Shown piece after piece: positions 37,675 to 50,824 of a stretch of 64,000 nt of DNA (position 1 is the first letter of the stretch; each line of letters begins with the position of its first letter). Position numbers and translations under genes: made by a program. Source of the DNA: Xiphophorus maculatus. Its lineage: Eukaryota > Chordata > Actinopteri > Cyprinodontiformes > Poeciliidae. The notes beneath the pieces were generated by a model that was given only the letters and a program-made list of their open reading frames with translations, ran no database searches and was not told the origin of the DNA. The stretch covers positions 23,914,501 to 23,978,500 of the forward strand of contig NC_036447.1 of assembly GCF_002775205.1 (NCBI RefSeq), in the 5' to 3' direction.

Positions 37675-37895
37675 GAACCAAATTCATGTGTTAATACGAC
37701 CAAGTACAAAGCAAGACAAATTTTAATTGTTAACCTGTGAAAGGACTTGATGCTCAAAGACACTCTCCAGTCAAGCTGCCAGAGCTTTAACTGTTTTACA
37801 GAGCTAAGTGATAAAAAAAAGGAGAAATCTTCATTTGGGTGTGTAAATCTGGAAGTGACATACCCCAACAGACTTGTATGTGTAATTGTAGTGAA
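37675..37895 (+). mobile_element. Tc1-like transposase C-terminal relic
   Basis: The blocks GATGCTCAAAGACACTCTCC and GACATACCCCAACAGACTTG, then GTAATTGTAGTGAAT, resemble the last part of the same Tc1-like gene (…YPKRLAAVIAAK). It is heavily decayed and lies in the first nsmce1 intron. Confidence 0.5.
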
Positions 37896-38358
37896 TCGCA
37901 TTTAGACACGTACTTTATATCAGTTTAAGGAATAAATTAGCTACGATATCCACTGATGAGTGTCCCTCTGGCATTAAAAAAATACGGAAAAGGTTTAAAA
38001 CCTCGACCACCTCATCAATTCTGTTTAGAGGTTTTTGACGAAAGGATCACTGAACTATTGTAAATTACGAGGTGTGGGCAATCTTTTTAAATGTTCTTTC
38101 GGAAGTATTACTGAATCACAGAAGACTGACGAAGTTGTTGACCCACAACTTATTAGCAGTGAACAATACTAAGAAAAAAAACGTTACATGTGATCAATTT
38201 TTCACCGACTACGTCAATAACAACGACAGTTAGAAACGTTTACTTTCACCCTCAGCGCCATAGTGAAGCTAGGTCGCTAGCTTTGCTGCGCCGCCTGTTC
38301 AAACTGTATTATATTTCCTTTCCCCCCCACTAACTTTAGTTGGAAATAAAAACTTCAC

Positions 38359-38450
38359 CTGCTTCTCTTCCAGTTCAGCGCGCCTTCCGTGTTGTCTTCC
38401 GGAAGATTTGGAGGCGTTGTGAAGAATTGGCGCCGCCTGCTGGTCGGGGG
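38359..38450 (-). promoter_or_regulatory. nsmce1: nsmce1 untranslated first exon and promoter
   Basis: A consensus donor (AAGCAG followed by GTGAAG) ends an exon at 38359. The matching acceptor is just before the start codon (TTTGTCAG, then GAAACATG). The exon contains CTTCCGGAAG (38396-38405), a palindromic ETS-type site usual in TATA-less housekeeping promoters. The poly(A) signal of vps37a lies only about 130 bp further upstream. Confidence 0.6.
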
Positions 38451-38583
38451 CGGCACGTCGCTGCAGCACGTTTTTGTGTCAAGATCGCTGAACGTCATTG
38501 ACAAATAACTGGGAATTTCTCCATTCAAAGCATTTCCCAATATTACAACAAAACAGAGCACCAACCAGACTTATTCTAAAGGC

Positions 38584-38589
38584 TTTATT
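38584..38589 (-). terminator. Poly(A) signal of vps37a
   Basis: An AATAAA hexamer on the minus strand lies about 1.38 kb past the vps37a stop codon. The stretch between (38590-39964) is AT-rich without exons and is probably the 3' UTR. Confidence 0.5.
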
Positions 38590-39964
38590 AATCTAACAAA
38601 TTAAATAAGAACATATGATACAAGGTGTCCAAGTCTCTGATTATAATATAGCCTATTATTAACATTTAAATACAGTATTCGATGCCGTTAAGCTTTTTTT
38701 CCGCAACACATTTTTTTTCCCTAATATTCCCCCAACATTGTCCCATTTCTTTTTCAGTTTTTTTCCATGTAGAATTCAAGTTCAAAAGATGCCAGGAAAC
38801 AGCTTCGGTGTCATTACTGTGCAAGTAAGAGAGAGAGAAAAAAAGAACATCAGTGTGTTTGCAGTGAAAGAGATGACTCAGCCAAGGTAGCGCTGAAGTA
38901 ATATTGTGGCTAAATTATTCACATGACAAGTACTCTGAAGTAAAGTATACTAATGCTCAAAAATGAGAAATCTTTACAGGTATTTAATACACACAGATGG
39001 TGTACAGTATATTTTCTACTCTAACTGGATGATTTCTGGGTTATTCTGACTCAATATTGAATAATCAATATCAATGCAAACACACCGACGAACTTAGGGT
39101 TCACTTTCAGAATAAAATCAAGTCCTTTCACAATGAAATTCTAGTTTTACAGTTTTCATATAAAAAGCAGGAGTCAATTGTCAACCCTGCCTTTAAAAAA
39201 CAAACAAACAAACAAACAAAAAAAACTGAATGTAGCCTAGTTAACTCAGCAGGAGTTGTAAACGTTTTTGGATAACTACTGTGCAGCGGTTAGCACAGTA
39301 TCTCTGTGAAAGAGGAAGTGAAACATAACCATATAACCAGAGCATAAATACTGATATTTGATTTGCTCAATATGTTCCTAGTGATGTTACCTTAAAAATG
39401 TTACTTTTGTTGATAAATGTGCCAAGCCTTTGTACTTTCTTCAAAAAGTGTTCACGCCAAACAATCTGATACTATGCGCGTGTCCCCTGCTGAAAAATAA
39501 AAGTGAAACAAATCCCAGAACAAAACTATATTTCATCACTGTCAAACAACTGGAAAGCTCAAACAAAACTATCCACAACGTGTTCGGGCGTTTCCGTGGC
39601 ATCAGCCCATTTCCCACGTATAGTGACGCTCATCCTCCAAAGTTTCATCGTCACCAACGTCTTGCTAGTTGTCCGTCACTGACTCGGTGTGCTTTCAGCC
39701 CCTGTAAGGTTTTTGATGCGTTCGTTTTCTGTTGGCAGCAGTCGGCTGGGAAAAAAAACAAAAACAAACAAAAACACCAGTCCTGGAAGACCAAAAAAAT
39801 ACAATGTCAGGAGCTGAATGAGAACATTGTAAAAAAAAAATAAAAAAATAAAAAAATAAAACCCAGAGAAAATCAATGGTGTTCTGCTTGTTGCAAAACT
39901 GTCAGCTGAGAACTAAAAGCTTCACTTTACCAGAAAACAGATGAGTGATGTTGTACCTTGTGTT

Positions 39965-42900
39965 TTAGTGACTGGGAGTGAAATGGCCATGTGTGTTTAT
40001 AGACTGTTGCAACTTCTCCTCCTTGGCCCTTCTGCTGTGGCAAAGCTAAAGACAGAAAAACATCAAACATTATTTTGTTTTTTCAATGGGAAATATTACT
40101 TTTGTATTTCAAAATGTCACACTTGACTTTCCAAAATTCTTTACTGTAATGTCTGTTTGTTTTTTTTAAATCACCATGGTACAAAACCTTTTTATTTAAA
40201 AGCAAGAATTTCAACCGAAATGCTCTCTAGTGTACCAACTGCTAATAAACTGAATATTTTTCTCTATTAGAACCTATAATATATTATAGTATTTATGTAA
40301 TAAAGAGAACTTATAAATAAATGATAAATTATAATAAATTTATAAATAAACAGACATTTATCCAGTGATTGGCACTCTTGCGTTCATCTGCTAATGCGCT
40401 AATAGCGAAGCTAATTTTTCATTTAGCTCTTTAATGCCAACTTTGAAATGTTTACCACATTTTTCAAAGTTTTGCTTTTAATATGAATTCATTTTTCCAG
40501 ATAAATTCTTAAGCGCCAACTGATTTTTTGGAGGGTATTTTGTAAACTTTGAGTTCAACACAGTTAAATGTCTGTGCTGAAGTTTTGGTTATCGACTGTT
40601 AAAATTTCAAGAACAGTGGTCAACTAGGCAAAATTAGCAACCGAGTTAGCAACGATGAACAACTGTAAAACCGAAACAATGAGTGGAAGGCCTGTTACAA
40701 AGACACACGTCCTGGAACACAACTGTTCAGACAGGTGAGCAGTAACAAATTTGACCTTGTTGAACATGGTATGCTATGTTAGCATTAGCTTAAAGTAAAT
40801 GGCTTGCTGGGATTGCACATTAGCAGAAGTAATATGTAGGATTTGTGCTTTAGTGTTAGTGCAGGTAACTTTTTAGCTAGCAGTGCCCACCGCTTCATTT
40901 ATCCAGTCATGTTCTGTTTTCCATTATTAATATGTAGAACTGAAAAACTATTGAAGAAACAGCTAACACACTATAGGAAAACCTGAGTGAAAAACATTTA
41001 ATGCCAACCATGATAAAGCACCATGTTTATTCTCTCACCGTTCTCTTCTCCATGAAACTAGTTAAGAATTCATCGATATCAATGCGTCCCTCTAGAAAGT
41101 TTTCAGCCGTCTCCTCCGACTCCTCCTCTGCCTGGTGCGCTGAGACTTTTAGTCGAGCCTGTAGAGTGTTCAAACTGCAACTCTGGTGAGGGTAAAACAG
41201 TGGAAATTAAACAGGATACTCTCTAAATGTTTTTGTCAGCTCATCATTTATCGCGGCAAAAATAATATTCCTGAGATGTCACACTTTGAGCATTTTCTAA
41301 AACCTTTTTGTTGTATAGAATTGGACGTGCAAAGAAAAACGATTAATTATAGCAGGACTCAACACAAATGCCTGGCATTTCTTTGACATAAAAGCCTGGC
41401 GTGATGAGTGAAGCGATTTACCTCACTGAGCTCATGCTGTCTCTGCATCTTTGTCTCAAAGGCTAACTTCATCTGAGTCAGCTGTTCATACTGTGCAAAA
41501 AACAACGGACAGAAAGCACAACGTGAGCAGCTGGACAATGACAAGCGTGAAAGGCAGCGGCACCCGGAGGCCGACCTTGTAAAGCATCTCTTGTCTTTTT
41601 GCCTCCAGCTGTGGCTCCATGTGGAGATTCTTTTCTGCGAAAAAAACAAGATTCACAGGTTTTGTTTTTGCTGTAAAACTCAACTCTGCAACAATCTATT
41701 CGCAAAGACTGACAGAAGAGGAACTCACTGGCCATCTCCACTATGCTGTTGACCAGATCCTCTTTATCACCCGTGACTTGTTTGAGTTGCGGCAAACTCA
41801 CAAAGAACTCCAGCAGGACGTCCTCGTTTTCAGACATGTCTGACAACTGAGTCAGACTTTTGGGGAGGGGGGAAGAAAATTTATGTTCACAATGGTTTGA
41901 ATTGTATACACAAGAAAATGTAAATAGTAAATTTGATATTCTAGGATACTTTACGTTTTGTCGCAGAGTTCAGGAAAAGACTCAGGAATCTCAGGCATCT
42001 TGTAAATGTGTCCATTCAGTCCCGCCTGGAAGAGAAAGAAGCAGTTTAGCTGCTTTTCACTTTCTTATTTTATTCCTATTTGTCTTTTGCTTTAACATCA
42101 TTTTTGCATGAATACTGTGCTTTTTGACAAGTGTTTTGCGTAAAAAAACACAAACTTTTAAGAGTTGTGCCGCGAATGTAAGCAATAGACAAACACAAAG
42201 TAACTGTAATCATTGTGAAATGGCAGAAAATAATCTTAATCTACAAATAAAACCCTGAAAAGTGTTTCGCCACGAAGAGCCATAACCTAAATTAGAATCC
42301 GTTTTCTCTGTGATAATCACCTATGGTCTGTCTCTGAGAGACGACAACTTGTGCTACAACAGCAAAAACATTTTCCTAACACTGCTCATGTGTTTGGCTG
42401 GTGCCATGGAGACCGACCAGAAAATCCAGAGTCAGAGCACAGTCTAATTTGCCTAATCTGCGAGGAAACAGTAAAAATTGCGTAGCTTCTACATGGATGT
42501 GCCGCTAAAGCATCAGCTGCAGAGGGATGAGGGATGATCACCCGTTCAAAGGATTCACAGGACATTTTTGTAATAATAATCATTTGACTAAAATAACTTA
42601 CTTCCACTATAAACACTCCAAGCTTCATAATCAGTGTACCTGCGAGTCTCCAGTGGGCACGGGGAGCGGCAGCTCAGTTATCAGTCCGTACGGGGCTGGA
42701 GCTCGAGGAAGGCCGTGAGCGATGTCAGCCGTCGAATGAGGCACGGGGGCCTGAGATGGAGCCGCACCAGAACCGGGCGGCGGTGTCTGGCTGGGACCCA
42801 CATGACGGGGGCCGTAATGGAAAGCCTGGGCGGGGTAAGGAGCGATGCCCGATGGCTTGTACAAACTGCAGCAAGACATGAGGGAGAACATAAGTAAATA

Positions 42901-45900
42901 CACCCCGAGACATGCGTTAGATGTTTACTGACGCTCTATGCCAATACCAAACTAATATCAGAGCTGCTTCACTCGTTTCTTGGATAAAATCGGTATGGAA
43001 AATACTTTGTGGAAATGTAAAGAAATCCAAGACAACATGACACTCACTATTGGAAGCCTGCAGGACCTGCAGACATTAAGACGGGTGGACTTTTCCAGAA
43101 CTCGTCGAGTAGACTCTGGATGACTTTACCCAGATCTGAGTGCATACCGAACTGTAACACACATAACAAGACAAAAATGAAGTCAGACTTTTACAACAAA
43201 AAAAAAAGAAAGGAAAAAACTCTCATTGGTGCCTCTAATCCAACTAACAGATAAAAGTGTTCATATAAATTAAGATAGAAAATGGTTTAATCCGTATTCC
43301 AAAATGCCGTTCGGATGTGACTGGGGTGGTGAAGAGGTTGAATGAGGGTAAAGAAAACAGTCATCCTCTCTGTTACACTGAGTGGTAACTGGTTGAAACC
43401 ACCTTCCTTTAAACTCTCATTTCAGTTTCAGTTTTAGTCAGATGAGAGACTTTATTACGGTGGCTACAGTGAGTAGCGTCATAGCGTTCCTACAGCAAAG
43501 CTTCCACTATGTACTTACCGAGTTCATGACAGGATTATAATAGTTTGGGGTTTTTCAATACAGTTTACTTTAATTTTGTTATGACTTTGTGGTTTTTCCT
43601 AATTCAGTTTTTATCAATCAGCTTTATTGTCAATTCCTCTTATATGTCCAGACATACAAGGGAATTGAAATGACGTTTCTCACTATCCCACAGTGATACA
43701 AGACAGGGCATTACTAACATTGAGTAACAATAAAAGACACAGTCTAACTAAAATTATCCTAAACAATTAATAAACAGATGTACAATAACTAGACATATAG
43801 CGTAAAAAGTTTTACAACTGAGAATGTATATGTATATATATAAGTATATAGAGATGTACAGATAAAAAAGTGGTTGCAGTTGTGCAAGGTTCTGGGTTTC
43901 TTCTTCTTCATCTTCTTGGCTGCTTTGATGCTGAGGGGAGGGAATTCAGCATCCTCACAGCCTGATGGATGAAACTGTTGGAGAGTCTGGTGGTGCGGGA
44001 GCAGAGGCTTCTATATCTTTTCCCAGAGGGCAGGACACTGAACAGTTTGTGGGCAGGATGATTTACATCTCCCACAATCGTGACCGCTTTCTGGGTGAGT
44101 CGGGTGGTGTACAGGTCTTGCAGGGCGGGGAGTGGGGCACCAATGATCTTGGAGGCTGTTTTCACAATGCGCTGCAGGGCTTTTCTGTTCTGTTCTGTGC
44201 AGCTTCCGCCCCACACTATGATGCAGCTAGTCAGGGTGCTTTCTATGGTGCCTCTGTAGAAAGCACCCTGACTAGCTGCATCACAGTGTGATAAGTTTTC
44301 TTTAGCTTTTCAAGTGGGTTTGCAAGTTTTTATTAGTTATTAGTTAAACATTGTTTGCTTTCAGCTTAGTTTGCATTGATTATAGTAGTATTTTTTAGTT
44401 TTTTCATACTTTGGTTAATTTCGTAATTGCATACTTTCAGTTTGAGTTAAAAATGTTTTCTCAATTTCAGTTTTTGTTATTTTGTTCATTTTAGTCCACT
44501 ATAACAACTTTGGTCCATAATAATGCTTTAAATCCATATTTTCAGAATAATAGTCATTGTTAGGATTGGTCAGACTAACTTGTATTGTAGTCTGGCTTTT
44601 AGCAAAGACTCACAATCCTTTTTTGAATACAGCATCAGGAATACTGAAACCCATACTGAAAAGATGTTCTTAGCTGGTTTATTTTGCTGATGTGATGAAA
44701 CACACTGTTTTATGAGAGGCAGCTACTTACATTAGTGATGAGGGGGCTGGTGATCATAGTGCCATTATTGCTATCTATTAAATGATGACCAACAGGGGGG
44801 AAGACGCTAACCACCGGCTTCTCCTGAGGGAACTGAGGAGGCAGCAAACTGAGGGAGAAACAGCAAGCAGAGTTGGTATTACAGGCACTGAATTAGTGGG
44901 ATCCAAACAAGTAAAAGCAATATTGGAAATATTGTTTATCATGCATTTCAAACAGAAAAAAAGGAATAACCAGGAAGAGTAACCCAATTATGTTTACATG
45001 AAGCTGGTTCAGTAAGTTTCATACTGGAACTGTTTTTTTTTTTTTGGAAGAGGCAAAAAATCAGAAAACCATTTATATCATCGATATCTTTTCTACTACC
45101 TTGTTAAGAAATCATTGTTGATATACAAAGTGGAAAGTTGCCAGTTACAGAAAAGACTAATAAATAAGTGGGTAAATATCCTAAGCCACAAATACAAGTC
45201 TAAAGATATACTCACATGTTAACAGTAATGGTGGAGTTGTTGACTGTAAATGGTATTCTGTACTCGACATCTTTCTGGATTTCTGCAAGGCTGTAAAGGG
45301 GCAGGGGGAACAGTTGTACTAAAAATGCACTAAAATCAGAGCAAAGAATCATTGCGAATGACTAATTTACTAAAAACATCATCTCACCTGCCAAATTTAA
45401 TTGATTAAAATATGTTTGAATGGTTACATAGAAGAGAAAATGTGCTTGGATGGATGGTAGTTTTGGATTCCATAGAAAATAAAAAAATTATAAAACTTCT
45501 CTTGAGAGCATCACAATACATGCCATTGGTTTAGTGTATATTTAGACAGACAGTGGTGTAAGGTCTTCATTTTGGAAATGTTTACTATCTAACCCAGGAT
45601 CACGTCAAAGACTATATATATATAGACTTTGTATATGAGCTACACCACTTTTTAAGCATCTTAATATGTACAGAGAATGTTTCAGAACATATTTATAGTG
45701 CCTTGAACATTTCAATAAAAAAATATAATTTTACTCTCTGTCATGGCAGTAACTGATTAATTAAAAACATGATGTGGAACAAAAACTGGGGAAAAAAAAC
45801 AGTAGTTAGTGGCTGCCCTAAAAAAAAATCCCATTTCATTAGTTTGCAAATAAAAGCCAAATGAGAGAGTTCAGTCACAGTATAGGTGTGATGTAACTAT

Positions 45901-46724
45901 TTAAACTATACTTTAAATACTTGGTTTAAAAAAAAAGTGTGTAATCTCATTCATGACACACATTTGGGAAACTAGAATCGATCAGATCACGATGGTAAAC
46001 TGTCATTTGCAAGTATATTCTTACTACCTGAAGAAAAAAAAAAAATATCTGTCACAGCCGCGCTACAACGCCTAGTAAACAAAAGCTAATACTTTAATCT
46101 CCAGCAGTAACAAGCTGATCCTGAAACTATATGCGTGACGAGCTCAGGAGTGATCACAGGACATGGCCAGTCGGTCACAACTTGTGCAATCTGACCGAAA
46201 TAAGACGCAGGAACGGTCACGGAGAGATTAAATTAGCTTCACAGCTAACACAGTGAATGACAGCTTCCTACTTTAGGACTAGCTGCTCTGTAACTACGCT
46301 GGTGGTGAAGTTCCTTAATAATTGGGAATAGTAAATTAGTGTGACAGAGTTCAACAAACTGTCCAAGCAGTAGCTTTAAATATGAAGTATTTTAAGCAGG
46401 AGGGGTTCTGTTTATAGTATGTACTTCTGACATAACATAGTCAGGAGGCTAGCTAGGCTAACACAAACAGTTAAGAGTGTCGTATAAAATTACCCACTTT
46501 GGCAACGGGGTTCTTATTACAGTGAGAAATACTTTCTATTTAAACATTGTCAGTAAGAAGCTCTTGTCCAGCGCGACAGCTGGGTTCCGGGTGACCGAAC
46601 ATCGATGATGTTACCTTGGGTGAGCGGCTTTCAGCGACTCGATCTGCCGCTGTCTCTGTTGTTGTAGGCTGCTGAGAGGAGGGACAGGTCCGGAGCCTTT
46701 AGACGACGTGAAAAACCAGCTCAT
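39965..46724 (-). CDS. vps37a: VPS37A subunit of ESCRT-I, eleven coding exons, complete
   Basis: Coding exons on the minus strand are 46615-46724, 45216-45290, 44731-44848, 43048-43151, 42640-42865, 41955-42025, 41729-41856, 41576-41634, 41422-41490, 41039-41182 and 39965-40045. All are GT-AG and in phase, giving 394 aa (human 397). The start is MSWFFTSSKG. Residues about 35-130 are the UEV-like part (EIQKDVEYRIPFTVNN, LLPPQFPQEKPVVSVFPP, FGMHSDLGKVIQSLLDEFW). A Pro/Ala/Gly-rich linker follows (about 140-210). Residues about 245-394 form the Mod(r)/VPS37 coiled-coil domain (LPQLKQVTGDKEDLV, KMQRQHELSESCS, EGRIDIDEFLTSFMEKRT). VPS37A joins TSG101, VPS28 and MVB12 or UBAP1 in cytosolic ESCRT-I, which sorts ubiquitinated cargo into multivesicular bodies. 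A LINE fragment lies in the third intron. Nothing in the frame is broken. Confidence 0.96.
43612..44283 (-). mobile_element. LINE 3' fragment (L2/CR1-like) in a vps37a intron
   Basis: The minus strand keeps a frame (43908-44216) starting MWGGSCTEQNRKALQRIVKT and continuing LPSGKRYRSLCSRTTRLSNS, the usual C-terminal region of fish L2/CR1-like ORF2. The 3' end has the GCTTTATTGTCAATTCCTCT type tail (43621 onward). It is 5' truncated at a hairpin. Confidence 0.75.
44220..44282. repeat. Perfect 25-bp inverted repeat at the 5' break of the LINE
   Basis: Arms 44220-44244 and 44258-44282 are exact inverse complements with a 13-bp loop. They extend about 9 bp further outward with two mismatches. The left arm is ordinary LINE sequence; the right arm is its mirrored copy. 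Confidence 0.92.
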
Positions 46725-47090
46725 TCTCCCCGGGAGAAACGACCGACTGAACTTCGCGACAGACGGTGAAAGGCCGAGGAATTAATAAATGAAAGAGAGA
46801 GTGGGCATTAGGAGCACACGGAGTGGAGATTTGTGTTGCTAACCCCTGTTAGCTGGCTAACCAAAACACTCCCGTTTCCTCTCTTCGCAAAATAACAATT
46901 TGCATTGACGTTACAAAGTCAGATCGTGCGTTACGGAATAATAAAAATGTCGATTCCTTTCTGTTTTCGAAGGCTCGTGCGCCGTTTCCGACCCGTCATT
47001 AATGTAACTGAAATAAAATATGGAGACAACAGCTTGGCCAACTTATTTACCTATGACGATACGTGGTGTGCGTAAAACGCAACTTCCTGT
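46725..47090 (-). promoter_or_regulatory. vps37a: vps37a 5' UTR and promoter region
   Basis: Sequence upstream of the start codon is richer in CpG than its surroundings and holds an ETS-like ACTTCCTG near 47081. There is no clear TATA box. The exact transcription start is not visible. Confidence 0.45.
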
Positions 47091-47224
47091 TTCGATGACA
47101 TTCCAAAATAATAGTGTGGATTTAAAACAAAAAACTCACAAAATATTCTGAAAGCCAAGATTTAAAAAAAAAAAATACTTCAAATAAATTTACAGTGAAA
47201 TATTTTAAGCCAATCATCAATGTG

Positions 47225-47510
47225 AAGTGTCTTGCATTAACGTTTAAGCTTTTTCACATTTTGTCACATTAAAACGACACACTTCAATGTAAATAACGCA
47301 CCTGTTGTTTATTCAACCTTGTTCTACTCATTGATTTGATTTTTGGAAACGACATATGAACTTTTGCCCACCTCACATTAATTTTTGTTGGTGTGTTAAA
47401 TACAATCACAATAAAATACATTAAAGTTTGATGGGAACATGACAAATTATGAGAAAGCTCAAAAGGTATACCCCTGCAGATTACTGTAAAGCACATATCT
47501 GTATAAAACA
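47225..47510. mobile_element. Short non-autonomous Tc1-like element
   Basis: The left part has TTTTTCACATTTTGTCACAT and ACACTTCAATGTAAAT. The right part has AAAGCTCAAAAGGTATACCC and a CTGTAAA end, roughly inverse to the other. It resembles the ends of the Tc1-like family seen at 16249 and 62030. Confidence 0.45.
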
Positions 47511-47519
47511 GTGGGATAG

Positions 47520-50000
47520 CACATAACTGCTTTTATTACTGTATGTATTATGAAGGTCATTTGTTAAGATTAAAAGTATATTTTGAAAATAACCTTTAGG
47601 CAGGTGTTTGACATCCTTTTCATTAAGCCCACATTTCTGTTTTAAAATTGTTTTTTTATTAGTTTAATGTAATATTCAAATCTTTCTAAGTTGAAAATCA
47701 TCATATTTAAACAAATAAAGGCTTGAAGACATCAGTCTGTGTGGAATTAATCTGTCTAATGTGCTACACTGAGTGAATAGAGATACTAATAAATTACCTT
47801 ATCAATGATATTCTAATTTATTCATTGTCACTTTACGTTCATCTAACTATAAATCGCATTATCAGATTTGCTTACATAGCCCATTTAAAAACAATACAAG
47901 ATGACAGAATTTCCTCACCATTTTACCAACAACCATAAAATAGCAATTGTGGAAAAAACCTCCCAATAAAAATAAAGAAAAGCCAGAAGAGGTGAGACCT
48001 CTAAAGACTATTTAGAGTCTCAAAGGTCATTGGCTGGCAAGGGAACTTAATTCGGTACAGGACATTCCTCAAGCTTTCCTAGGGTTTTATTCTTCTTCTA
48101 TCTAGTGATAAACCTGTGGTTAATCCTGTCCTCTTTCCAGCTTAGGTCAGGAAACATTTCCATCTCCACAGTTACTTTCTTTAAAGCACCATTTTATCTA
48201 ACCATGTGTCTTTCTGGGATAGTGGACATGGAACAGCTACTACCAACTTTTAAAGTCTTTTTATACAGAACAAAATGGCATCATTTGGGAAGTTGTGTAC
48301 AAAATGTACCCTCTCCTACTATTTGTAATTAGTAAGAGATTTAAAACAAACAAAAAAAATCTCTTTTAGGACAGCCCGAGTTTTTAAAGATACAGATTAA
48401 GGTGGTTCACAGAGCCATCCATGCCTCATACATGGTTTGGTTGTCCATCCTCCTTCAGGACCGCGGAGACATCTCCAGTATGGCTATGATTGGGACCAGC
48501 TGTTAGAAACCTGGCAAATTTCTATGCTTATGTTTAAGAGGCCATTTTATGTATATTTACTGGCTTTCCATTGTTATTCGTGTATTTTTTTTTTTTTTTA
48601 CAATCACCAACGCATTCAGAGAGAGCTTAAACTGTGTTATCATTTACAATGGTCATTTATGGAACTCTTTCTTCGTTGCTAATAATTATTTCGCTATACA
48701 AACACTCAAAGAATTTCTATACAGGAGCAAAACTCACCCAGATGTTCTACCAGCCTGGGGTTGATGCCTTGCTCAAGGGCAGTCAGTCTCTCCAGTTACC
48801 TCATCTAGATATTAATTAACTTGTGGATTTGAGAAATGAGCATTTAAATGGTCTCGTTAAACCATAACGACGCGAAGTGATGATCCCTCTTGAGCACGAA
48901 GAAAGCTGAACATGATGTTCAATGACGAAGGGATTGCGGTTGAGTGATAGCAAGGTGATTAAAAACGAATGACTAAAACCAGGTGTTGAGGTTAAATTTT
49001 GGTTCATCTTTTTTAAAGGTCTAAGAAAAGTGAAAACCCTGAGTCAGGTGGACAGTGTTGCGGGTCAGATTCAGATTAGACTTTCTTGCTCTTTAAGGCT
49101 GTACTTTCTTGGATCGTATCCATAGTCATTGACTTCAGAAATGTCTTTCAAAGCTGTATGGTCACGCTAATCACTACGATGAATTATGATGTTCTCCCTT
49201 GAGCATGAAGCAGTCAGTATGTGCATTAATGAGCATGCTTACCGTCACTGATGATTGTTCTTTGTTTTCCTATAGAGCAAGGAAGGAGAGAGCATGATCT
49301 GAGTGGCTGTGCATCAGTCTCATAAATTAAGAGTCTTTCTTTGCTTATTAATTTCTCAACATGCTTGATGTCTTCCCACATTGTTAAAAGCTCTGTTCAA
49401 AGTAGATGTCCGAGCAGAATTAAGAGGTGTTTAATAAAACGCAAGTTGAATAAATACTTTATATTTCATTAGCTCAGAAGTAATTTTGCTTGAGTGTGAG
49501 TACTTGTGGTTGAAAATAACACAGAACAGTGGGCTTTTTTCACCAGGTGGACAATTTTCTTGCGAGATAATTATTTTAAATGAAAGTATTAGATTAAAAC
49601 AACTCATATTCAAGATTAATAAGCAATCACAGCTTAATGTTTAGACAACTTGCCTCGTGTTAAATCAACTTTGTGAACTTTCATTTCTGAGTTACTTTCT
49701 AGTTGACTTTACTTGCATTTTCAAGGAATCAGGTGAACTCCAATTTTCATGTTAAACCACCTTCAAATGTCTTGCAGTGTATTTTCACCTTCATGTTAGA
49801 TCCGTCTATAAACATCTCGGGTTTATTCCATGCATACAGAAGCAGCTTAGCGTCACCTGAGCAGCCTGTGGCACAGTGAGGGAGAGCCATGAATCAACAA
49901 GAAGGCCCAATGGTTTTAAATCAAGGGTGATTAGATTCATATAAGTTTAGTTTAGAATATCCTAATGTCCACATCTTTGATCAAGCTAGAAGGATTAATT
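47520..50000. other. Intergenic between vps37a and the LTR element
   Basis: No gene was found. Around 48390-48500 the plus strand can be read as LKIQIKVVHRAIH, weakly like the C-terminal part of fish L1-type ORF2, but too little is left to call. Open frames at 48105-48819 are AT-rich fragments. Confidence 0.4.
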
Positions 50001-50005
50001 CTACT

Positions 50006-50439
50006 TGTAGGAGCAGATTATGCATTTCTGTATTCTAAATGGTTTGGGTCACATGATCTGTCAGCTGTCTATTTAGGTAGCATGCGGTGTTGATGAAGAC
50101 AGGTGTGTTCCACCCGAAAGGGGGAAACAATTTTTGACCGCAACACAACGCAACACAACGCAACACAACGCAACGCAATATTAACGTGACGCAATGCTAT
50201 TGAATTAATGCTGTGTGGATCGCTGGAACTATGTTAGAGGTGTTATTGACAACATGTTAGAGGAATGACTTGTTGTACAAAGGAAATAAGATAATGATTG
50301 CCGAGTCATGGAAATAAATGGATTATCTGGACTAACATCAAGGACGGCTCTCATTTCAATCAGCGCACAAGTGATCGGCGTGTCAACTTTACCCCGGTGT
50401 ACCACCTCAGGGGCTTAAAGCTTTGGCTTAGCCTCTACA
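50006..50439 (+). repeat. 5' LTR of the BEL/Pao-like element
   Basis: This 434-bp direct repeat has TG...CA ends and a short (CAACACAACG)n stretch near 50140-50180. Confidence 0.92.
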
Positions 50440-50824
50440 TAAAAGTCAAAAATTGTTTATGACAAGAACTGATCGTGGGAAAGGAACTTTGGATGGCGTT
50501 TGTCTACGACGAGGGACGCAGACGGAGCCTGTTTGTTGGGAACGGAGCGTCAGCTGATTGGCATCAGCTCATCTGCAGCCTGGGGTGACGTCGGACAGGA
50601 TCGGCGTTCAGGAGGACACCTGGATTTCCTTGTTGCTGGATTTGAAATGCATGCATCGAATAGGTATGTGTAGCGCTACACTTAGTAAGATGGCCATCTG
50701 AATCTAAATCTAAACGTGTGCACACATAATGGCATAAATCCAATGCATTGGTTGCTGAAGTGGAGGAACAATTAACTTTGTATCAATTAACTGGTTGCAA
50801 TCTATTGACTGACGGACTTTTATT

